Shown one piece after another: positions 10,320 to 16,843 of a stretch of DNA of 48,315 nt. A program made the translations under genes and the position numbers. The DNA lies in NCBI GenBank assembly GCA_018697205.1, contig JABHTG010000060.1:1-48315 (forward strand), read 5' to 3'. Under the pieces are notes generated by a model. That model had not been told where the DNA came from and ran no database searches. It was given only the letters and a program-made list of their open reading frames with translations. Numbering within the stretch: the stretch's first letter is position 1; every line of letters starts with the position of its first letter. The DNA is from Nitrospina sp. Its GTDB lineage: Bacteria > Nitrospinota > Nitrospinia > Nitrospinales > VA-1.

Positions 10320-11945
10320 ATGGACTTTCAAGTCTCGGCGCGTAAATGGCGCCCCCAAAAATTTAGCGAGTTAATCGGGCAAGAACATATCGTACGAACA
10401 CTGCGTAATGCAATAGAACTAAACAAATTATCACATGCATATATATTTTCTGGTACACGTGGTGTTGGTAAGACCACTACTGCGCGTATTCTTGCCAAGG
10501 CGATAAACTGTGCAAAGGGTCCTCTCTCGGAACCCTGTGATGAGTGTGATTTTTGCCAAGAAATAAAATTGGGTAATTCTATTGATGTTAGAGAGATTGA
10601 TGGAGCATCTAATAATAGTGTAGATCAAGTACGTGAGTTAACCGAAAATATTAAATATGCGGCTTCTTCAAGCCGTTATAAAGTTTACATTATTGATGAA
10701 GTACACATGCTTTCAAAATCCGCTTTTAATGCTCTACTAAAAACCCTTGAGGAACCTCCCTCGAAAGTAGTCTTTATATTTGCAACAACGGAGCTATCGA
10801 AAATTCCAGAAACCATCCTTTCTAGATGCCAATGTTTTGAGTTTAAGCCACTTTCGCACAGGCAAATTATCGAGCAACTTGAAATTATTTGTGATCATGA
10901 AGGCATTAAGGCGAATGGACGCAGCCTTGAACAAATTGCAAAAACAGGCGCTGGAAGCATGCGAGACGCCCAAAGTCTACTTGACCAGGTAATTGCTTAT
11001 TGTGGAAATAAAATAGAAAATGATTCAGTAGATGAAGTTCTAGGGGTAGTTGGGAGAAAAACACTAGAAGAATTAGTTGATCATCTAATAAAAAAAGATT
11101 CTGTTGGCTTAATAGAAATTGTTCAGTTAATAATAACTGATGGTAAAGATTTAAATTTTCTCTGCCGGGATTTAGCGGAGTATTTTAGAAACCTTATGAT
11201 GGTAAAATTGTCAGATAAACCAGAGCTGCTTTTGGATACGCAGCTATGTAATTTAAAATTATTGAAAGATCAATCAAAAGCATTTCACGTCGATGAGCTC
11301 CAACAAATATTTTCCGTTTTATCAAGGACTGAGGTGGAAATGAAACGAAGTTCATTGGCGCAAATAATTTTTGAGATGTCTATTTTGCGTTTGGCAGACG
11401 TTCGGCCCTTTTATCATATCGACGATATGATTGAAGCAATAAATACGATGGAAGAAGCTCAACAGCCAGAACTTTTGCCAAGTAAACCAGTTAATTTAAT
11501 TAAAGATAAGCCAATAAAATTAGAACCAGTTGAATTGTCTCCGGATAAATCTTTGAACATAGACTCGAACTGGGAAAAGATTAAGCAAGAGATTTGTGCA
11601 CGTAAGACGGTTTTTAATCACTATCTTGCACAGTGCACAGTTCTCGTTTTTGATGAATCAAATTTAGATATTGGTTTTGTAGATGCGATTACACTAGATC
11701 AAGTAAAAAACTCAGAAAACCTAAAGTTAGTTAAAGATGTCGTAAAACTTATTTGTAATCGTGAAATGAACGTTACATTGGTTTTAAGTGATAAAGCAAA
11801 AAACCCTATTGCAAATTCTTCTAGTAACAGTTTGTCAAAAAAGGGGGGGAAAAAAATAAACTTCCTGAATCAGAATCAGGATAAATCTGAAATAGAGATT
11901 ATCCAAAATGCATTGGATGTTTTTGGAGGCGAGGTAATTAAGTAA
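10320..11945 (+). CDS. dnaX: DNA polymerase III subunits gamma/tau
   Basis: DnaX is the ATPase of the clamp loader. The N terminus MDFQVSARKWRPQKFSELIGQEH is canonical. Walker A is GTRGVGKTT, a four-Cys zinc module lies in CAKGPLSEPCDECDFC, Walker B is VYIIDEVHM, and the sensor region ATTELSKIPETILSRCQ is present. I chose the ATG at 10320, with AGGTG at 10309-10313, over an in-frame GTG at 10311. This gives 541 residues. Near the 3' end an in-frame A-AAA-AAG heptamer is embedded in A6-G7-A7 (11837-11856), a possible recoding site. dnaX, ybaB and recR form the usual operon. Confidence 0.96.
   Translation: MDFQVSARKWRPQKFSELIGQEHIVRTLRNAIELNKLSHAYIFSGTRGVGKTTTARILAKAINCAKGPLSEPCDECDFCQEIKLGNSIDVREIDGASNNSVDQVRELTENIKYAASSSRYKVYIIDEVHMLSKSAFNALLKTLEEPPSKVVFIFATTELSKIPETILSRCQCFEFKPLSHRQIIEQLEIICDHEGIKANGRSLEQIAKTGAGSMRDAQSLLDQVIAYCGNKIENDSVDEVLGVVGRKTLEELVDHLIKKDSVGLIEIVQLIITDGKDLNFLCRDLAEYFRNLMMVKLSDKPELLLDTQLCNLKLLKDQSKAFHVDELQQIFSVLSRTEVEMKRSSLAQIIFEMSILRLADVRPFYHIDDMIEAINTMEEAQQPELLPSKPVNLIKDKPIKLEPVELSPDKSLNIDSNWEKIKQEICARKTVFNHYLAQCTVLVFDESNLDIGFVDAITLDQVKNSENLKLVKDVVKLICNREMNVTLVLSDKAKNPIANSSSNSLSKKGGKKINFLNQNQDKSEIEIIQNALDVFGGEVIK
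11837..11884 (+). promoter_or_regulatory. Possible dnaX frameshift or slippage site
   Basis: The heptamer AAAAAAG (11837-11843) sits in the reading frame as A AAA AAG, the same as the E. coli dnaX -1 site, and continues into G7 and A7 runs. A six-pair hairpin TCCTGA/TCAGGA (11863-11868 with 11876-11881) lies 19 bases downstream. A -1 shift would add 13 codons and stop at TAA 11882-11884. The resulting protein of about 521 residues would lack the conserved NALDVFGGEVI tail. The spacing to the hairpin is longer than usual. Confidence 0.4.
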
Positions 11946-12007
11946 AACAAGTCGTAGTAGTAAACTAATAATAGAATGAAATATAAATCATAATAATCAT
12001 AGCCACA

Positions 12008-12328
12008 ATGTCGATAAAAGACTGGGGATCCCTGTTTAAACAGGCTCAAGAAATGCAATCGAAAATGGAAGATGTGCAACGCGATTTAGCTAAAAAGACC
12101 GTAGAGGTTTCTACAGGTGGCGGTATGGTTAAAATTGTCGCAAACGGGGTTAATGAAATTGTTTCTGTTCATATTGATGATGAACTCATCAATATGAACG
12201 ACCGCGAAGTACTTGAAGATTTAATAACAGGTGCAATCAATGAAGTACACCGCAAAGTAAAAAGCCTAGCTCAGGAAGAAATGACTCGGTTTACCGGAGG
12301 GATAAAAATTCCCGGCCTGTTTCCATAA
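12008..12328 (+). CDS. YbaB/EbfC family nucleoid-associated protein
   Basis: A 106-residue protein with the YbaB pattern: an N-terminal amphipathic helix (SLFKQAQEMQSKMEDVQRDLAKK), the EVSTGGGMVKIVANGVNEIVSVHID sheet, and a C-terminal helix ending in GGIKIPGLFP. These proteins bind DNA as tweezer-like dimers and are nearly always encoded between dnaX and recR, as here. It starts 62 bases after dnaX and ends 11 bases before recR, so one transcript is likely. The precise contribution to recombination or nucleoid structure is not settled for the family. Confidence 0.93.
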   Translation: MSIKDWGSLFKQAQEMQSKMEDVQRDLAKKTVEVSTGGGMVKIVANGVNEIVSVHIDDELINMNDREVLEDLITGAINEVHRKVKSLAQEEMTRFTGGIKIPGLFP

Positions 12329-12339
12329 ACTTAACTTTC

Positions 12340-12939
12340 ATGAAACGTCCACCAGCTGTTAATGAATTACTAGAACAACTCCAGCGCATGCCAGGGATTG
12401 GGCAGAAAACGGCGGAGAGATTATCTTTTTTTTTGATGCGAGGAAGTACCGAACACGCCTATAAATTGGCTGATGCAATTCGTAATGTAAAAGAAAAAAT
12501 TATACTGTGTTCTCAGTGCCATAGTATAACGGAGATTAATCCCTGCGGTATTTGTCGCGACCCTAAGCGTAACCCTAGCTTTGTATGTGTTGTGGAAGAG
12601 CCTCATGATGTTTATGCAATGGAAAACATGGGGTATTTTAAAGGTGTTTACCATGTATTGATGGGAGTAATATCCCCTCTTGATGGAATTGGACCAGCAG
12701 AGCTAACCATAGAACCTCTTAAAAAAAGAATTGTAAAAGATAATGTTGAAGAGGTGGTCATAGCTACTAATCCAACTATGGAAGGAGAGTCGACAGCTGT
12801 ATATATTTCGAAAATTTTAAAATCAGAAAATGTAAAAATTACGCGTATTGCAAGAGGGCTGCCAGTTGGTGGGGATATCGAATATGCTGACGAAGTAACC
12901 CTTATGAAATCGCTTGAAGGTCGCACAGAAATGAAATGA
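12340..12939 (+). CDS. recR: Recombination mediator protein RecR
   Basis: RecR works with RecO (and RecF) to load RecA on gapped DNA. The 199 residues are the usual length. They contain the helix-hairpin-helix MPGIGQKTAERL (17-28), a C4 zinc finger (C57, C60, C69, C72), the TOPRIM domain with VVEEPHDVYAME, and the C-terminal Walker-like region ending in ARGLPVGGDIEYADEVTL. It closes the dnaX-ybaB-recR operon. No clear terminator follows. recF, its partner in many species, is not in the dnaA region here. Confidence 0.97.
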   Translation: MKRPPAVNELLEQLQRMPGIGQKTAERLSFFLMRGSTEHAYKLADAIRNVKEKIILCSQCHSITEINPCGICRDPKRNPSFVCVVEEPHDVYAMENMGYFKGVYHVLMGVISPLDGIGPAELTIEPLKKRIVKDNVEEVVIATNPTMEGESTAVYISKILKSENVKITRIARGLPVGGDIEYADEVTLMKSLEGRTEMK

Positions 12940-12953
12940 CTGAGCAATGAGGC

Positions 12954-13005
12954 TTGACAATATAACTTAAATGATTTAACTATACCCCCTTCGGTGCTAT
13001 ATAAT
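12954..13005 (+). promoter_or_regulatory. Possible promoter elements before tRNA-Asn
   Basis: Two candidates overlap. TTGACA (12954-12959) is followed after 18 bases by AACTAT (12978-12983), the same pair as before tRNA-Ser(UGA). Alternatively, a perfect TATAAT (13000-13005) has only a weak TTAACT 18 bases upstream. The second gives a start site closer to the tRNA at 13056. I cannot choose between them. Confidence 0.3.
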
Positions 13006-13055
13006 TTTAGGATTATGACTAAGAAAATAAGCTAATCTATTTCAAATAATACTAT

Positions 13056-13130
13056 TCCGGTGTGGCGCAATGGTAGCGCACTCGACTGTTAATCGAGTTG
13101 TTACTGGTTCGAGTCCAGTCACCGGAGCCA
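13056..13130 (+). tRNA. tRNA-Asn (anticodon GUU)
   Basis: TCCGGTG (13056-13062) pairs with CACCGGA (13120-13126). The anticodon loop CTGTTAA gives GUU. Discriminator G and an encoded CCA are present. The D-arm TGGCGCAATGGTAGCGCA and T-arm are regular. It is a single-gene unit closed by the terminator just downstream. Confidence 0.96.
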
Positions 13131-13141
13131 AAGATAAAAAA

Positions 13142-13178
13142 GGTCGTTTCCCTTACATTAAGGGGAGCGGCCTTTTTT
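13142..13178 (+). terminator. Rho-independent terminator of tRNA-Asn
   Basis: A 13-pair stem with a few G-U pairs, GGTCGTTTCCCTT (13142-13154) with AAGGGGAGCGGCC (13160-13172), encloses the loop ACATT and is followed by T6. This is the clearest intrinsic terminator in the window. Confidence 0.92.
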
Positions 13179-13322
13179 ATTTAGAAAACTTGTTATCTCT
13201 AGATAGGGACGTTAAATGTAAGTTCTAGTTTTTAGAACAAAATGCTACAGTATTTGGTATGTTTTTAGAGAAAAGAAAAATAGTGACTTTGGTTTTATGG
13301 AGAACTGCTTTTAGGTTAAAGT

Positions 13323-14009
13323 ATGTTTAGAACTAAAATTGGTTTAGTTCTGGGATTGATGTTGTTTACGGCCAACGTTTCCGCTTTAACAATAAAAGGC
13401 ACGTTAATTACAGTCCATCAGGGCGATACATTTACCATAAAATCAGTTTCTTCTGATGAGAAGCTTTATAAGGTTCGGTTATCGGATATAGACACCCCTG
13501 AACTTAAACAACCTTTTGGGCTTAAGGCTAAGGAATTTACAGAAACCCAAGTCATTGATTTAGAGATTCAAGTTGAATATAGCACAACCGATTTTTATGG
13601 GCGTTTGATAGGCTCAGTACTTTTACCTCAGGGCAAGATACTAAATGAAGAACTAGTTCGTAATGGATTCGCTTGGCACTATCGAGTGCGACCATTATCT
13701 AGTGCCACTTTGGAGCGTTTGCAATATGAAGCCTGGAGAAAAAAATTAGGTTTTTGGATCGATCCTTCTCCAATTCCTCCATGGAAGTTTCGACGAGGAA
13801 AAATAGTTTCTGCTCCACCGGTTAAAGAAAATCAAATGGACTACGATTTGATATTAAATTATGGAATTATAGGGGATCCAAAGACTAAAATTTACTGGTG
13901 GCCAGATTGTAAAGATTATCCAGAAAAAAAAGAGAAAAATATTATTTTTGGATATAAACAATTAGCCGAGGATATGGGTTATCGATCTTCTTCAGGTTGT
14001 ATTAACTAA
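13323..14009 (+). CDS. Secreted thermonuclease-family protein with C-terminal Ada-like metal-binding segment
   Basis: A signal peptide (MFRTKIGLVLGLMLFTANVSA, cut after about residue 21) is followed by a staphylococcal-nuclease fold at about 22-155. Catalytic-type residues are R52 in KVRLSDIDTPE, E60, and R94 in FYGRLIGSV, matching R35, E43 and R87 of the Staphylococcus enzyme. The C-terminal 45 residues (TKIYWWPDCKDYP ... YRSSSGC) resemble the Ada-type zinc-binding module seen fused to such nucleases, but only two of its cysteines are obvious. A periplasmic or secreted nuclease is likely. The gene stands alone between tRNA-Asn and the response regulator. Confidence 0.85.
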   Translation: MFRTKIGLVLGLMLFTANVSALTIKGTLITVHQGDTFTIKSVSSDEKLYKVRLSDIDTPELKQPFGLKAKEFTETQVIDLEIQVEYSTTDFYGRLIGSVLLPQGKILNEELVRNGFAWHYRVRPLSSATLERLQYEAWRKKLGFWIDPSPIPPWKFRRGKIVSAPPVKENQMDYDLILNYGIIGDPKTKIYWWPDCKDYPEKKEKNIIFGYKQLAEDMGYRSSSGCIN

Positions 14010-14053
14010 CAATATTTTTTTTAAAATTTATATAGGGGTAAAGAAATAATCCA

Positions 14054-15466
14054 GTGGCAGATAAACTGATTTTCATCGTAGATAAAAATGAAGCTATTTG
14101 TAAAGAGGTGACCGCATGGTTGCAAGAGATAGGTTTTCAGGCAAAGGTGTTTGAGGATACTGAATTATGTTTCAATACAATTGATCAAAACCCATCGGCT
14201 ATTTGCTTGGATATGAATACTTCTGGACCCTCTGGACTTTCAGGATTGGAATTTTTGAAAAGATTGAGACTTACAAATCGAGATATTCCTATCATGGTGG
14301 TGACTGAAAATGGGGATCTTGACTCGGCGGTAGAAGTGATGAAATTGGGCGCTTTTGATTATATGGTGAAACCAGTCGAAAAAGCGCGACTAATTACCAA
14401 TATACAGCGCGCCATTGCGATGCATACGATGGTCCATAAAATCGATCGACTCCGAGGGGAGATAGAAAAAAAACATGTTTACAAAAATATTATTGGTCAA
14501 AGCGAGGCAATACAACGTGTCTTTACGCAAATTGAAGAAGTAGCTGAAATTAACATTAATGTATTAGTTGAAGGGGAGAGTGGAACAGGTAAGGAATTGG
14601 CGGCTAAAGCCATTCACTATGGTAGTGCTTATAAAACAGGTCCTTTTATTGCTATCAATTGTGGTGCAATTCCAGAATCGCTACAAGAAAGTGAATTTTT
14701 TGGACACGAAAAGGGGTCTTTCACAGGAGCTGATCACGCCAGGATTGGTAAATTAGAATACGCAAACAATGGATCCTTGTTCTTGGATGAGGTGGGGGAG
14801 ATGTCACAGGAAATGCAGGTTAAACTTCTTCGTTTTTTGCAAGATAAAACATTTGAACGCCTTGGGGGTAATAAAAAAATCAATGTTGATCTTCGCATTA
14901 TATCTGCGACAAACCGTAAGTTGGAACAAGAAGTGAAAAGAGGTAAATTTCGTGAAGATCTTTATTATCGTTTAGTGGTCTACCCGATCACTATGCCTCC
15001 ATTAAGGGACAGAAAGGAAGACATTCCTCTCTTGGTTAATTATTTTCTTAAAAAATTTAAAAATGAAATATCGAAAATAATTACTAGTGTTTCTTCCTCC
15101 GTTATGGAATCTTTTATGAAGTACGATTGGAAAGGTAACGTGCGCCAATTAGAAAATGTTATTTACCGATCTATGGTGGCAACCCGAACAGAAACGATAG
15201 AACTTGAAAATTTACCTAGCGAAATTCAGCAGAATACGGATCATAATTTCATTACCCAAGACACTAGTCAAAATCAGCCCACACATTTTGCCACGCCTGA
15301 GCCCTCAAAAGCGGTAACAGCCACACCAACCATCCAAGAAATGGAAAAGAATGCTCTTATTAAAGCTTTAAAAATTTCAGCTGGGAATATTGAGCAAGCT
15401 GCCAAATCATTGGGCATAAGCCGAGCCACTTGCTATAGAAAAATTAAAAAATATCAAATTGATTAG
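14054..15466 (+). CDS. Sigma-54-dependent response regulator (NtrC family)
   Basis: A 470-residue activator. The receiver domain (1-120) has acidic D10, phospho-acceptor D53 in CLDMN, T84 and K106. The AAA+ domain has Walker A GESGTGK (174-180), the sigma-54 contact loop as GSFTGA (221-226, where most members have GAFTGA), Walker B SLFLDEVGEM (241-250), and the R-finger region REDLYYRL. A Fis-type helix-turn-helix (about 434-465, NIEQAAKSLGISRATCYRKIKKY) ends the protein. The start is GTG 14054; the nearest GGGG lies 15 bases upstream, so the start is not firmly fixed. No histidine kinase is adjacent. A matching -24/-12 promoter lies 133 bases downstream, ahead of three small genes. Confidence 0.94.
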   Translation: MADKLIFIVDKNEAICKEVTAWLQEIGFQAKVFEDTELCFNTIDQNPSAICLDMNTSGPSGLSGLEFLKRLRLTNRDIPIMVVTENGDLDSAVEVMKLGAFDYMVKPVEKARLITNIQRAIAMHTMVHKIDRLRGEIEKKHVYKNIIGQSEAIQRVFTQIEEVAEININVLVEGESGTGKELAAKAIHYGSAYKTGPFIAINCGAIPESLQESEFFGHEKGSFTGADHARIGKLEYANNGSLFLDEVGEMSQEMQVKLLRFLQDKTFERLGGNKKINVDLRIISATNRKLEQEVKRGKFREDLYYRLVVYPITMPPLRDRKEDIPLLVNYFLKKFKNEISKIITSVSSSVMESFMKYDWKGNVRQLENVIYRSMVATRTETIELENLPSEIQQNTDHNFITQDTSQNQPTHFATPEPSKAVTATPTIQEMEKNALIKALKISAGNIEQAAKSLGISRATCYRKIKKYQID

Positions 15467-15598
15467 CAAAGTCTCAATTAAGTAAAAATAGTTTCATTAT
15501 GAGATAAATTCTATTTTTTTCAAAAATATCCCACCACATTAAATTAGTAAAATACCATAAATAAAGGATTTATAATTTTTTAAATGTTTTATTAATTT

Positions 15599-15614
15599 TG
15601 GCACCATCTATGCA
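15599..15614 (+). promoter_or_regulatory. Sigma-54 (-24/-12) promoter
   Basis: TGGCACCATCTATGCA fits the consensus TGGCAC-N5-TTGCW with one mismatch (A for the first T of TTGC) and the exact GG-to-GC spacing. It lies 55 bases before the small membrane gene at 15669, which has a good ribosome site. It is the only such match I found in a non-coding part of the window, and it is next to a sigma-54 activator gene. Confidence 0.72.
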
Positions 15615-15668
15615 ATTATTTAATATATTAACATTTGAAGGATTCAATTATTTTGGAGGTTATGCAAG

Positions 15669-15845
15669 ATGGCACAAAAAAATAATAAAAAGGCAAATTC
15701 ATTTCCATGGAAGGCAGTTTTTGGTGCTATTTCCATTATTTCTGTTTTGGCGGTTTTTATGGCCTCAAATAATTCAAAAGTTACGGAACCTGGGTCTTCT
15801 GTTGCCAGTCAGAAGAGTCTTAGTGGATTTAGTTTAAAAAAGTAA
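15669..15845 (+). CDS. Small single-pass membrane protein (58 residues)
   Basis: The ATG at 15669 is preceded by GGAGG at 15655-15659, nine bases upstream, the best ribosome site in this area. The product begins MAQKNNKKANSFPWKA, has one hydrophobic helix (VFGAISIISVLAVFMA, about 17-32), and ends with a polar Ser-rich tail finishing KK. It has no recognised family. A longer overlapping frame (15598-15837) is open but has a poor start and unnatural composition; this frame is the better choice. It is followed after 46 bases by the first cyclic-nucleotide-binding gene and is probably expressed from the sigma-54 promoter. Confidence 0.75.
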   Translation: MAQKNNKKANSFPWKAVFGAISIISVLAVFMASNNSKVTEPGSSVASQKSLSGFSLKK

Positions 15846-15891
15846 CTTTTTTGTTTAATATAATTAATATATTTAAGGAGAAAAATTTTCA

Positions 15892-16248
15892 ATGAAAAGA
15901 CTTTACATTAAGCCCAATGCGGAAGTCATAAAGGAAGGTGACTTTGGAAATTGTGCTTATATTGTTGAATCTGGTTCTTTGGAAGTCTCAAAAATTAATG
16001 ATCAAACCCATAAGCAGGTACTGGGCCGACTTAAGGAAAATGATATTTTCGGTGAATTAGGGCTAATTGATGGTTTGCCGAGATCGGCCACAGTGACTGC
16101 GTTAGAAAACTGTACGATCAAGGTATTAACCAAAGAAGCGTTTGATTCTTTGACGAGAACTAAACCCAATGCACTAATCCCAATTTTTAAAGTTTTGGCG
16201 GGTCGTTTAAGATCAACCTTAAAACAGATAGGTTGCGCTTCAAATTAG
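15892..16248 (+). CDS. Stand-alone cyclic-nucleotide-binding domain protein, copy 1
   Basis: 118 residues consisting of one CRP-type beta-roll: IKEGDFGNCAYIVESGSLEV, then the phosphate-binding cassette IFGELGLIDGLPRSATVTA with G54, E55, R64 and S65, then a C-terminal helix pair. The R-S pair matches CRP, so cAMP binding is plausible. There is no DNA-binding, kinase or channel domain, so it would act by binding a partner. AAGGAG at 15875-15880 is the ribosome site. It is the first of a tandem pair; its paralogue starts 67 bases downstream. The pair follows the small membrane gene and the sigma-54 promoter. Confidence 0.88.
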   Translation: MKRLYIKPNAEVIKEGDFGNCAYIVESGSLEVSKINDQTHKQVLGRLKENDIFGELGLIDGLPRSATVTALENCTIKVLTKEAFDSLTRTKPNALIPIFKVLAGRLRSTLKQIGCASN

Positions 16249-16315
16249 GAATAAATCTTTCTAATATTAAATTTATCGCATATTTGCTTGTGATTAAAAT
16301 GAGGAATTATCGGTC

Positions 16316-16687
16316 ATGGATATAATTAATTTCAAAAAAGGCGAGGATATAATTGAGGAAGGAGCTTTGGGCGATTGCGCCTATATTATTGAGGATGGGT
16401 CCGTCGAGGTATCTAAATTAAGTCCCAGTGGGGAAAAGCAAGTATTAGGTATTTTGGAGAAAAGTGAGATTTTTGGTGAAATGGGACTAATAGACGGATT
16501 ACCTCGCTCTGCAACAGTTACAGCACTGGAAGATTGCGTTCTCTGTCTCTTTACCAAAGAAACTTTCAATAACTTGGCTCACCATAATCCAGAATCCCTC
16601 ATCCCAATTTTTAAAGTTTTGGTCAGACGTCTTAGATCCACTCTGACCTTGGTAGGAACTACGCAAAACGAAACGGTATTAAAGTAG
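16316..16687 (+). CDS. Stand-alone cyclic-nucleotide-binding domain protein, copy 2
   Basis: A 123-residue paralogue of the upstream gene. They share the block GLIDGLPRSATVTALE and the IPIFKVL..RLRSTL C-terminal helix, and differ mainly in the first 50 residues. The phosphate-binding cassette is intact (G54, E55, R64, S65). GAGGA at 16301-16305 precedes the ATG. A tandem duplication is the simplest explanation. The two products may form a heterodimer or respond to different ligands. No effector domain is fused. Confidence 0.88.
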   Translation: MDIINFKKGEDIIEEGALGDCAYIIEDGSVEVSKLSPSGEKQVLGILEKSEIFGEMGLIDGLPRSATVTALEDCVLCLFTKETFNNLAHHNPESLIPIFKVLVRRLRSTLTLVGTTQNETVLK

Positions 16688-16790
16688 TTTCTGATTAAAA
16701 CACAAATCCTTCCAGTGTTAGAACTATACCCCCACTCCTTTAATTTAAGACCAAAATTTTAAAAAAGAGATAGTAAATCCGTTGCGCAAT

Positions 16791-16812
16791 AACCTAATAC
16801 TAGTGTAAGGTT
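16791..16812 (+). promoter_or_regulatory. 22-bp dyad upstream of the U32 gene
   Basis: AACCT (16791-16795) and AGGTT (16808-16812) flank the palindrome ACTAGT (16799-16804), centred 42 bases before the GTG start at 16844. It looks like a repressor operator, but no regulator can be named. Confidence 0.3.
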
Positions 16813-16843
16813 TAATATTATTCGATTCATTCAGAGAGATACT

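Noticed and set aside
15598-15837. 79-codon plus-strand frame
   Set aside because: It overlaps the sigma-54 promoter region and has a poor start; the overlapping 58-codon frame from 15669 has the ribosome site and a natural membrane helix.
16722-16733. 12-mer AACTATACCCCC, also at 12978-12989
   Set aside because: Similar strings occur inside coding sequence (for example 19938-19950 and, reversed, 24446-24456), so it is probably chance; only one copy sits at a possible promoter.
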